A DNA stretch of 64,000 nt, taken from NCBI GenBank assembly GCA_049317265.1, contig JBMOIP010000005.1:1-64000 (forward strand). The letters run 5' to 3'. Of the stretch, positions 50,045 to 61,200 are shown piece after piece. Both the position numbers and the translations under genes were made by a program. Origin of the DNA: CAIVAT01 sp049317265. Lineage in GTDB: Bacteria; Bacteroidota; Bacteroidia; Bacteroidales; FEN-979. How positions within the stretch are numbered: position 1 is the stretch's first letter; each line of letters begins with the position of its first letter. The notes under the pieces were generated by a model. That model saw only the letters and a list, made by a program, of their open reading frames with translations. It was not told where the DNA came from and did not search any database.

Positions 50045-51145
50045 TTAATTGATTTTGATTATTTTCCGATAGGTTTCGTATACACTTGCACTGCCGTTGA
50101 ACACATACTGGCAATAATAAACACCTGCCGGCAAATATACGAAATTATCATTTATCCTGTAAAGACCTGCTACATGCGGACTTTCAACAGGTGTAGCCAA
50201 GAGTTTTCCTGACATGGAGAAGATTTTAATGGTAACCTTCCCATGTTCCGGAACGGAATATTCGATCATTGTATTTCCGGAAGAAGGATTAGGGCTTACC
50301 GAGAGACGCAATGAAGCGTGAGATGGTTGCCCGGAAATCCCGGCAATAGAATCTACAGATAATGTTGCTGAAGATGTTACAGCAACACAACTGTTGGCAT
50401 TAATAAGACAGCGGTACATGAATTTATTATAGTTGACCGGAATCTGCTTGATGGTCAGGGTGTTTGAGTGTGTTCCGGTGTAGGTGTTTGTCTCAGATAA
50501 ATCTGACCATAATGTCCCGTTATTCCGGCTCTCCTGCCAGAAAAATGCAGTGGCATTTGGTGAACTTACCTCGAAAATTGCATTCGATTGTGAAAATACG
50601 GTCTTGTTTTCCGGTTCTGCGGCAATTACCGGGGTTGACTCAAAGATCGACCCGTCGGTATAATTTACAGCAATAATCTGAGGAGGCAGGGAGACATTGG
50701 CAATTTCGCAATTGTCCTTTACAAATTGAACAATGCCTGATTTCTGTAATATATCAAATTTCAAATTCAGCAAGGTTGAATTTGGGAAATTTGCCCCGGT
50801 TGTTTTACTCCAGACGATTGCTACCCGTGGCGGGTTGGAGAGCGTGTTGAAAATAAGTCCGTTTGATAACTGGGGATCTATATTTTCAATGGTTTTGAAT
50901 GACAGGCTCAGTGAATCGTAATGTATAAACAAGGTAATTGCTCCGATATCAGTTAAATTGTTCCCGGTGAGGGGGACTGAAACAGTTGAATTTGTGCAGA
51001 CACCAACTTTTCCCAACGATAATCCCGGAGGTTGTGCATACATGAACAAGCCGGTCAGCAATGCCAACAGCACGAGGGATGTGACCCTGATGGTGAGATT
51101 GCTGAGGTGAAAACCTGTTCCTTTATAAATCATAATTCGAGACAA
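50045..51145 (-). CDS. T9SS-sorted cohesin-like protein, copy 1 of a tandem pair
   Basis: The 366-aa product has a signal anchor near residues 16-37 (LTIRVTSLVLLALLTGLFMYAQ), a cohesin-like domain at about 39-160 (VSVPLTGNNLTDIGAITLFIHYDSLSLSF), an Ig-like or SD-type module at about 165-270 (AFFWQESRNNGTLWSDL, TYTGTHSNTLTIKQI), and a T9SS type A domain at about 285-366 (SVSPNPSSGNTMIEYSVPEHGKVTIKI, GVYYCQYVFNG). Adjacent paralogue at 51154 shares the domain order and the words IENIDPQL and SSPNA. An internal ATG at 51133 is an alternative start. Confidence 0.85.
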   Translation of the reverse strand: MSRIMIYKGTGFHLSNLTIRVTSLVLLALLTGLFMYAQPPGLSLGKVGVCTNSTVSVPLTGNNLTDIGAITLFIHYDSLSLSFKTIENIDPQLSNGLIFNTLSNPPRVAIVWSKTTGANFPNSTLLNLKFDILQKSGIVQFVKDNCEIANVSLPPQIIAVNYTDGSIFESTPVIAAEPENKTVFSQSNAIFEVSSPNATAFFWQESRNNGTLWSDLSETNTYTGTHSNTLTIKQIPVNYNKFMYRCLINANSCVAVTSSATLSVDSIAGISGQPSHASLRLSVSPNPSSGNTMIEYSVPEHGKVTIKIFSMSGKLLATPVESPHVAGLYRINDNFVYLPAGVYYCQYVFNGSASVYETYRKIIKIN

Positions 51146-51153
51146 TTTGCCTT

Positions 51154-52182
51154 TTAATTTGTTTTAATTACCCTGACTATCCGGGTGAACGGACGATCAG
51201 AAGTTTGTTGTGACAGCTTTACAAAATAGATCCCGGGTTGCCAGGATGATGTATTCAGATTAATCAGATGAGTCCCGTTCATGAGAGAAGTAAAATTGCT
51301 TTCTGACACCAGTTGTCCGACACAATTCATAACTTGTATCAGGGTGTTTCCTGATTCAGAAATGGGGACACCAATATTCAGATGATCATTGAAAGGAACC
51401 GGGGTAATGGAAATTTCTTTTTCGCCGTGATTTGAAAAATCACCGGTCGATGTTTGAGCGTCAACGGAAAGAATCGCCGGGTCGGAAATCGACACACAGG
51501 GTTCATGCGTCAGGACGCATTGATATTGATTCTGGTTATAAGTTAAAGGAACAGGGGAAATAGAGAGGGTTTCGGTATGAGTACCTGAATAGATGCCGCC
51601 ATCTTCAAGGGTAAGCCAGCTTATTCCATGGTCCTGGCTCTCTTTCCAGAAATAGGAAGCTGCATTGGGGGAGGAAACGGAGAAGGTTGACTGGCCGCCT
51701 TCGGTGATCAAAGTGTCTTTTGGTTGGCTGAAAATAACAGGAAGGCCTGAATTTACAGCTCCGTTTGAATAAATAACAGGAATAACAACACCAGCCGGGT
51801 CAGCGATTTCACAACCAGGATTATAGTATACTGGTGAGGATTGTCCGTTGGTGATAAATTTCAAATCAAATAATTTTCCATTTATAAAAGATACAGGAGT
51901 CGTACTGCTCCAGGCAAAAGCAAGTTGTGCAGGGGCGGTCATCATGTTAGTACTCATTCCTGCAAGTTGAGGATCGATATTCTCAATGGAGTCAAATGTT
52001 AAATTCAATGTATCAAAAGCAATGAAAAGGGTTAGGGCGCCAACATTTGAAAGGGATGTACTTGTCACAGGGAGTAACACTTCCTGTCCTGCGCAGACCT
52101 CAGCGGTGTTGATGCTGAGGGTCTGCGCAGACATGAAGGAGCACTGAATAAATAAAAAGAAGAAAATAATTTTACTTTTCAT
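51154..52182 (-). CDS. T9SS-sorted cohesin-like protein, copy 2 of a tandem pair
   Basis: The 342-aa product begins with a clean signal peptide at MKSKIIFFFLFIQCSFMSAQ; a longer reading to 52218 adds 12 residues and is less likely. Domains are as in copy 1: cohesin-like at about 25-150 (VGALTLFIAFDTLNLTFDSIENI), Ig-like at about 150-255 (SYFWKESQDHGISW, IYSGTHTETLSI), and a T9SS type A sorting domain at about 270-342 (SITPVPFNDHLNIG, PGIYFVKLSQQ). It lies 8 bp from copy 1 and just downstream of the giant gene, suggesting a common transcript. Confidence 0.85.
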   Translation of the reverse strand: MKSKIIFFFLFIQCSFMSAQTLSINTAEVCAGQEVLLPVTSTSLSNVGALTLFIAFDTLNLTFDSIENIDPQLAGMSTNMMTAPAQLAFAWSSTTPVSFINGKLFDLKFITNGQSSPVYYNPGCEIADPAGVVIPVIYSNGAVNSGLPVIFSQPKDTLITEGGQSTFSVSSPNAASYFWKESQDHGISWLTLEDGGIYSGTHTETLSISPVPLTYNQNQYQCVLTHEPCVSISDPAILSVDAQTSTGDFSNHGEKEISITPVPFNDHLNIGVPISESGNTLIQVMNCVGQLVSESNFTSLMNGTHLINLNTSSWQPGIYFVKLSQQTSDRPFTRIVRVIKTN

Positions 52183-52282
52183 TTTGATGTTCAGGCTTGA
52201 TGGAAGTGTTCGATTCATGATTAATTTTAAGAAAACAAGAGGGCAACAGAATGAACTGTTGCCATCTTGTTTCGTGGTATGA

Positions 52283-55200
52283 CTACCTGGCGAAGATCAT
52301 TTTGTTGGTCTTCACATAGGTATCCGTTGCTCCGGCTGCTTCAATCCGATACAGGTATGCGCCTGATGCGAGGTTGAGTTCAGCTGCATTAACAGGGATA
52401 GAGTAAGTACCAGCGGCCTGTACTTCGTTAACAAGGGTACGAACTGTCTTACCAAACATGTCGGTAATAACAAGAGTTACCTTGCCTGATTCAGGAATGG
52501 TGTAAACGATCTTCGTGTTAGCGGAGAATGGATTAGGATAGTTGAACATCGAGAACTCAGTTGATCCGCCGGCGGTGATCACCTTGGACATCTTGAGATC
52601 GAAGTTGTCGTACCTTGTACCAGTCGGGCTGGCGAATTCGCTACCTGGCTTCACATCAAAGATCTGTGTTGCTTCAGCTATCTGAGCTTTTGCTTTTACA
52701 GTCAAGGTGAAGATCTGGTCGCTGTTTCTTACCGACATTGGTTTAGTATCTGCCCAAGCAATCGCAACGTTGCCATCTTCAATCACATACTTCATTTCAT
52801 CATTTGATGAAGCAGTAACATCCATAACTTCGAAACGATCTTTGTCATAACCCATGAAGAGGGTCATAGCGCCGAGTTGAGCTACAGTGTTGCTCTTGAT
52901 TTCATATGAGAAGGTCTGTTCAACTGGGACGATCTGGGTTTCGTCATCAACAACTGACAGGAAGGACATTGCCTTCAGGCCTGTTGGGATATAGGAACCG
53001 TTCACATCACCAACACAGAGGCCGGCGAAATCAACAACAGCAGGTAACGTTGATACAGTAGGTTCTTCAAATTTCCAATCCCCAGCAGGGTAGGAGCTGA
53101 TAGAACCAACGGTACGCAGTTTAATATAGAGAGCATCCAGAGCAGTTACCGTGTTACTTGCATTGACATCAGCAACAACTTTGAATAATCCAGTGAGGTA
53201 TGAGCCAGGTGAACCAGCTTCCAGTTGGACAAGAAGAGCATCTGTTGCATTGTTACCACCCCATGTTCCGTTGAAGGAAGCAACGAGTTTGTAATTGCCA
53301 GCAGGAACATCAGTGAAGGCATAGTATCCAGGATCGCCTGTGTACAGAGGAGGATTCATGTTAGGACCAGTTACTGTTGTAGCAATAGTAACGTTGGTAG
53401 CAACATCCTTCAATTTAACAGTGACTCCGTTTAACGGTGTATTTGGTAAACCGTTTTTGTAAGATACTGTACCGGAAATACTGATTCCGTTCGGATCTGG
53501 CAGCATGGTGATGTGCAGTGTGTCGCAACCAGTGCAGCCTGTAAGAGGATCTGTTTCGCAAACAACTACCATTGCGCAACCACATGCAGGATATGAATCC
53601 CAGGTTACGGTGATGCAGTTGGAGCCAGGAACTGTTGTATAGCTGCCATTCAGTACAAACCATGAATAGAGATGTCCTGGGATAGCTGGCAATACACAAT
53701 ACTGGTCTGAACCACCGGAAACAACCGATACCGGACCGGTAAGAGCTGGAGCAGGTGCCTGGTTAACAGTTACATTCATTGTCTGTGTCAGAGCGCAACC
53801 ATCGCATTTGGTAGCTGTTACTGTAACAGTACCCTGGAAGCAGCAATTCCAATGGACATAGATAGTATCGGTGTTATATCCACGTGTAATCTGGCCACCG
53901 ACAACTACCCACTGGTAGTTAACATGACACAATTCAGGTACTCCGACAACGCCGGCAGTATACATGAATTCTTCACTGGTGTTACAGCATACAGGTGATG
54001 GACCGTTGAGGTCGATTGACCACATCGGAGGTTGTGTTACTACATAGCTTCCAAATGCCTGGCAAGCGTGTGCATCAGTAACGGTAACGTCATAGGTACC
54101 TGCAGCAAGGCCGCTGATATCTTGTGTTACTGCTCCGTTGCTCCATGCATAACTGTAGGCAGTTGTTCCGCCGGTTACTGTCAGATCAATCGCACCGTTA
54201 CTATAGGTATAACAGGTAACGCTGGTAATTGAAGCTGAAAGCGATAAAGCAGAAGGTTCATTAACCATCCAGCTTTGTGTAGTTTCACACAGGTGGTAGT
54301 CAGTTACAACAACAGTGTATACACCAGCTGTTAAGCCGCTGATATCTTCGGTTGTTGCACCATTACTCCAGGTATAACCATATGGTGTAGTTCCACCGGT
54401 TACAGTGATGTCGATTGAGCCGCTGCTGCCGCCATTACATAATACATCGGAAGGTACCCCGGTAACAACCAGTGCGGTTGGCGTGGTTACTTCCCAGCTG
54501 TCGATCTTCGGACAACCGTTAGCATCAGTTACGGTTACAGTATAAACACCTGCAACAAGGTTGTTGATGTCTTCTGTAGTTTCAGCATTGCTCCAGAGGT
54601 AAGTATAATCCGGAGTTCCACCAGATACGGCGATGTCGATTGAACCGTTTGAACTGCCAAAACAGGTTACTGGTGTTGGTACACCTGTAAGTGTAAGAGC
54701 AGAAGGTTCAGTCACACACCAGCTGCCGGTCACCGTGCACATGTTTGCATCGGTTATGGTAACGGTGTAACATCCGGCAGTGATGCAACATGGCAAGTCT
54801 TCAGTGGTTATACCGTTACTCCACATATAGGAATATGGTGATGTTCCACCGGAAACAGTGATAAAGAGGGCTCCGTTATCGGCGCCGTTACATGTTACGT
54901 CTCTGATAATAGGATCAGTAATTATAATAGCTGAAGGTTCAGTAATGCACCAGCTGCCAGTGATCATGCAGTTGTTGGCATCCATTACAGTTACAGTGTA
55001 GCAACCAGCGGTTAAACCACCGATGTCTTCTGTTCCTTCGCCGTTGCTCCATGAGTAGCTGTAAGCAGTTGTACCACCTGTGACAGTGATATTAATTGCT
55101 CCGTTGCTGCCGCCATTACAGAGTATCGGTGTTGTGATAGCTGTAATTGAGAGAGCAGTCGGTTCAGTTACCTGCCAGCTGTCGGTGATTGAACAACCAT

Positions 55201-58200
55201 TGGCATCAGTTACAACAACGGTGTAAACACCGGCTGATAATCCGCTGATATCTTCAGTTGTTGCAGTTGTGCTCCATAAGTATGAATAAGCAGTAGTACC
55301 ACCTGACACAGTGATGTCGATAGAACCTGTGCTGCCTCCGTTACACAATACAGCTGATGCTGTACCAGTGAGTGAAAGTGCGGTAGGTTCGGTAACTGTC
55401 CACATGTCGGTTATTGTACAACCGTTTCCATCAGTTACAACCACGGTATAGGTACCAGCAGTTAATCCGCTGATGTCTTCTGAGGTTGCACCGTTGTTCC
55501 ATAAGTATGCATAGGCAGTAGTTCCGCCAGTAACGGTGATGTCGATTGAGCCAGTGCTGCCGCCATTACACAGTGCAGGTGTTGGTGTGCCTGTTAATGT
55601 AAGCGCTGTTGGTTCAGTAACAGTCCACATGCCTGATTTCGAACAACCATGGGCATCCGTAACAGTCACGGTATAAGTACCAGCAGTTAAGCCGCTGATG
55701 TCTTCCGATGATGCACCATTGCTCCATGAATATGCATAGGCTGTTGTGCCACCGGTAACGGTGATGTCGATTGCTCCGTTGCTGCCACCATTGCAAGAAA
55801 CATTGGTGATAACTGCGAGTTCGTTAATGATCAATTCTGTAGGCTGACCTACGGTCCTTGATGTAAAGGTATAACAACCAACAGCATCAGTCGGGGTAAC
55901 AGTATAGGTACCGGCAACTAAGTTGGTAATATTCTGGGTTGTTTCACCATTGCTCCATAAATAGGTATAAGGAGGAGTTCCACCAACTGCACCGCCTTCA
56001 ATATGTCCATCGCTGCCGCCGAAACAACTTACGTCGGTAACGCTTCCATACCAGGAGATGTCTGAAGGTTCAGTAATTACCCAGCTGCTGCTGATCATGC
56101 AACCATGGCCGTCTGTAACTTCAATGGTGTAGGTGCCTGGATATAATCCGGTAACATCCTCAGTAGTTTCCAGTGTGTTCCACATGTAGCCATAAGGAGC
56201 GGTACCGCCTGTAACAGTTACATCGATACTACCGTTATGGTTGCCATTGCAATTCACATTGGTAACATTGGCATTGATTGACAATGCTGAAGGTTCTCCA
56301 ATCGTCCACATGTCGGAAATTGTACAACCGTTGGCATCAGTTACAACAACTGTATAAACACCTGCAGTCAAACCTGTGATGTCTTCAGTAATTGCGCCGT
56401 TGCTCCATAAATAGGAATATGCCGTTGTACCGCCACCAACAATGATGTCGATTGAACCGGTGCTGCCTCCGTTGCATAATGCAGGGGATGCTGTACCTGA
56501 AAGAGAAAGTGCAGTAGGTTCGGTAACCTGCCAGCTATCTGAAGTTGTGCAGCCATTGGCATCGGTGATTACCACGGTATAGAAACCGGCGGTTAATCCA
56601 CTGATATCCTCTGATGATGCACCATTGCTCCATGAATATGCATAGGCAGTTGTGCCACCGGTAACAGTGATGTCGATTGAACCTGTGCTGCCTCCGTTAC
56701 ACAATACAGGCGAAGCTGTACCGGTAAGTGAAAGAGCTGTAGGTTCAGTAACACACCAGCTGCCAGTGATCATACACTGGTTGGCATCCATAACAGTAAC
56801 AGTATAGCATCCGGCGGTCAAACCACCGATGTCTTCTGTACCTGCTCCGTTGCTCCATGAATAGCTGTATGCGGTTGTTCCGCCAGTAACTGTAATGTCG
56901 ATTGATCCTGTGCTTCCGCCATTACATAACACAGGAGATGCTGTGCCGGTAATTGAAAGGGCAGTAGGTTCAGTAACAGTAAAGCTTTCTGATTTCTGGC
57001 AGCCATTGGCATCGGTAACAAGAACAGTATAGGTTCCAGCAACTAACCCGCTGATATCCTCGGTAACTGCTCCATTGCTCCACAAATAACCGTAAGCGGT
57101 TGTACCGCCGGTTACAGTAATGTCAATAGATCCTGAGCTTCCGCCATTACATAAAACTGGGGATGGGGTTCCGGTAATTGCAAGTGGTGCAGGTTCGGTA
57201 ACAGTCCATTCGCCTGTCTTCTGACAGCCGTTTGCATCCGTTACAACAACTACATAAACACCTGCGGTCAAACCAGTGATGTCTTCCGATGATGCACCAT
57301 TGCTCCATGAATATGCATAGGCTGTTGTGCCACCGGTAACGGTGATGTCGATTGCTCCGTTGCTGCCACCATTGCAAGAAACATTGGTGATAACTGCGAG
57401 TTCGTTAATGATCAATTCTGTAGGCTGACCTACGGTCCTTGATGTAAAGGTATAACAACCAACAGCATCAGTCGGGGTAACAGTATAGGTACCGGCAACT
57501 AAGTTGGTAATATTCTGGGTTGTTTCACCATTGCTCCATAAATAGGTATAAGGAGGAGTTCCACCAACTGCACCGCCTTCAATATGTCCATCGCTGCCGC
57601 CGAAACAACTTACGTCGGTAACGCTTCCATACCAGGAGATGTCTGAAGGTTCAGTAATTACCCAGCTGCTGCTGATCATGCAACCATGGCCGTCTGTAAC
57701 TTCAATGGTGTAGGTGCCTGGATATAATCCGGTAACATCCTCAGTAGTTTCCAGTGTGTTCCACATGTAGCCATAAGGAGCGGTACCGCCTGTAACAGTT
57801 ACATCGATACTACCGTTATGGTTGCCATTGCAATTCACATTGGTAACATTGGCATTGATTGACAATGCTGAAGGTTCTCCAATCGTCCACATGTCGGAAA
57901 TTGTACAACCGTTGGCATCAGTTACAACAACTGTATAAACACCTGCAGTCAAACCTGTGATGTCTTCAGTAATTGCGCCGTTGCTCCATAAATAGGAATA
58001 TGCCGTTGTACCGCCACCAACAATGATGTCGATTGAACCGGTGCTGCCTCCGTTGCATAATGCAGGGGATGCTGTACCTGAAAGAGAAAGTGCAGTAGGT
58101 TCGGTAACCTGCCAGCTATCTGAAGTTGTGCAGCCATTGGCATCGGTGATTACCACGGTATAGAAACCGGCGGTTAATCCACTGATATCCTCTGATGATG

Positions 58201-61200
58201 CACCATTGCTCCATGAATATGCATAGGCAGTTGTGCCACCGGTAACAGTGATGTCGATTGAACCTGTGCTGCCTCCGTTACACAATACAGGCGAAGCTGT
58301 ACCGGTAAGTGAAAGAGCTGTAGGTTCAGTAACACACCAGCTGCCAGTGATCATACACTGGTTGGCATCCATAACAGTAACAGTATAGCATCCGGCGGTC
58401 AAACCACCGATGTCTTCTGTACCTGCTCCGTTGCTCCATGAATAGCTGTATGCGGTTGTTCCGCCAGTAACTGTAATGTCGATTGATCCTGTGCTTCCGC
58501 CATTACATAACACAGGAGATGCTGTGCCGGTAATTGAAAGGGCAGTAGGTTCAGTAACAGTAAAGCTTTCTGATTTCTGGCAGCCATTGGCATCGGTAAC
58601 AAGAACAGTATAGGTTCCAGCAACTAACCCGCTGATATCCTCGGTAACTGCTCCATTGCTCCACAAATAACCGTAAGCGGTTGTACCGCCGGTTACAGTA
58701 ATGTCAATAGATCCTGAGCTTCCGCCATTACATAAAACTGGGGATGGGGTTCCGGTAATTGCAAGTGGTGCAGGTTCGGTAACAGTCCATTCGCCTGTCT
58801 TCTGACAGCCGTTGGCATCCGTTACAACAACAACATAAACACCTGCGGTCAAACCAGTGATGTCTTCTGAAGAAGCGCCATTGCTCCAGGAATATCCATA
58901 AGGCATGGTTCCACCGGTAACGGTGATGTCGATCGAACCGTTGCTTCCGCCATTGCAGGATACATTACTAATAATAGCAACTGGATTAATAACGAGTTCG
59001 GATGGTTCGCCAATGATTCTGGATGTGAAGGTATAACAACCTACAGCATCAGTCGGAGTTACAGTATAAGTACCAGCAACCAATCCGGAAATATCCTGGG
59101 TTGTTGCACCGGTACTCCATAAATAGGTATAAGGAGGAGTTCCGCCAAGGGCGCCACCTTCAATATGACCATTGCTGCCACCGAAACAACTTACGTCGGT
59201 AACGCTTCCGTACCAGGAGATATCTGAAGGCTCAGAAATCATCCAGCTTCCGGTTGTTGAACAACCATTGGCATCGGTAACAGCTACTTCATAAGTGCCA
59301 GGGTATAAGCCACTGATATCTTCAGTAGTTTCTAAAGTATTCCACAAATAACCATAAGGAGCTGTTCCACCGGTTACGGTCAGATCAAGGCTACCGTTAT
59401 GATTACCATTGCAGTTAACATTGGTAACTACAGCAGTTGCAGTGAGTGGTGCCTGTGGTTGTGAAACTACATAAGCATCAGTAGTGGTACAACCGTTGCC
59501 ATCGGTAACAATAACAGTGTAAACACCAGCTGCTAATCCGCTGAGGTCTTCAGTAATTGCACCATTGCTCCATAAATAGCTATAGGCAGTGGTACCGCCT
59601 GTTACAGTGATGTTGATCGATCCTGTGCTGCCGCCAAAGCAAGCAACTCCAGTGGAGGTGCCGGTAAGGGTAAGAGCAGTAGGTTCGGTAACAGTCCACA
59701 TATCAGATTTGGTACAACCATTGGCATCAGTTACAACAACTGAATAAACGCCGGCAGTTAATCCGCTGATGTCTTCAGATGATGCGCCATTGCTCCATGA
59801 ATATGCATAAGCAGTGGTTCCGCCAGTAACAGTGATGTCGATGGAGCCAGTGCTACCACCATTACATAATACTGCAGTAGGTGTACCTGACAGTGCAAGC
59901 GCTGTAGGTTCGGTAACTGTCCAGAAACCTGATTTGGTACAACCATTGGCATCGGTTACAACTACGGTATAGGTACCAGCTGTTAATCCGCTGACATCTT
60001 CAGTTGTTGCAAGTGTGCTCCAGAGGTAGGTATATCCGGTTGTGCCGCCAGCTACAGTAATGTCGATCGAACCAGTGCTTCCGCCGTTGCATAATGCAGA
60101 AGCAGGTGTTCCGGTAAGTGACAATGCGGTAGGCTCAGTAACGGTCCAGTTATCTGATTTCGTGCAACCATTGGCATCCGTTACAACAACAGTATAAACA
60201 CCAGCTGCTAAACCGCTGACATCCTGAGTTGTTGCAAGTGTGCTCCAGAGGTAGGTATATCCGGTTGTTCCGCCAGATACAGAGATATCAATTGATCCTG
60301 TAAGGCCACCGTTACATAACGCTGGGGATGGTGTGCCGGTTATAACAATAGGTCCTGGCTGGTTTACAGTCCAGAAACCAGATTTTGAACAACCGTTGGC
60401 ATCGGTAACTACTACAGAATAACCGCCAGCGGTTAAGCCGGTAATGTCCTGGGTAGTTGCACCATTGCTCCATAAGTAAGTATAATCCAGGGTTCCTCCT
60501 GAAACTGAAATGTCAATTGCTCCATCGCTGCCACCATAGCAAGATACATTGGTGATAACTGCAACTTCTGACAAAATCAGTTCTGACGGCTGTCCGATCA
60601 CCCTTGAGGTGAAAGTATAACAACCAACAGCATCAGTTGGGGTTACGGTATAAGTTCCGGCAACCAGGTTGGAGATGTTCTGGGTTGTTGCACCAGTACT
60701 CCATAAATAGGTATAAGGAGGAGTACCACCATCGGCACCACCTTCAATATGTCCATTACTGCCACCAAAACAACTTACGTCTGTAACGCTGCCGTACCAG
60801 GAAATGTCTGTTGGTTCGGTAACCGTCCAGCTTCCTGTGGTTGCGCAACCGTTGGCATCAGTTACTGCCACCGAGTAATCACCCGGGTATAGGCCACTGA
60901 TATCCTGAGTTGTTTGTAAAGTATTCCATAAGTAACCATAAGGAGCAGTTCCTCCGGTTACACTAAGGTCAAGAGTTCCATTATGATTGCCATTGCAATT
61001 CACGTTGGTAACAACGGCAGTAGCGTTCAGCGCTGCCTGTGGTTGAGAAACACTATAGCTGTTTGAAATGGTACAGCCATTCGCATCAGTTACAGTAACG
61101 GTGTAAACACCGGCTGCTAACCCTGAGATGTCCTGGGAAACAGCTCCGGTGCTCCACAAATAACCATAGGCAGTTGTTCCGCCGGTTACAGTGATGTCAA

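Noticed and set aside
55614..59952. Several short open frames repeated inside the giant gene on the same strand
   Set aside because: They are shadow frames of the repeat units, appearing in identical copies at the duplicated blocks, with no start signals or protein-like composition.
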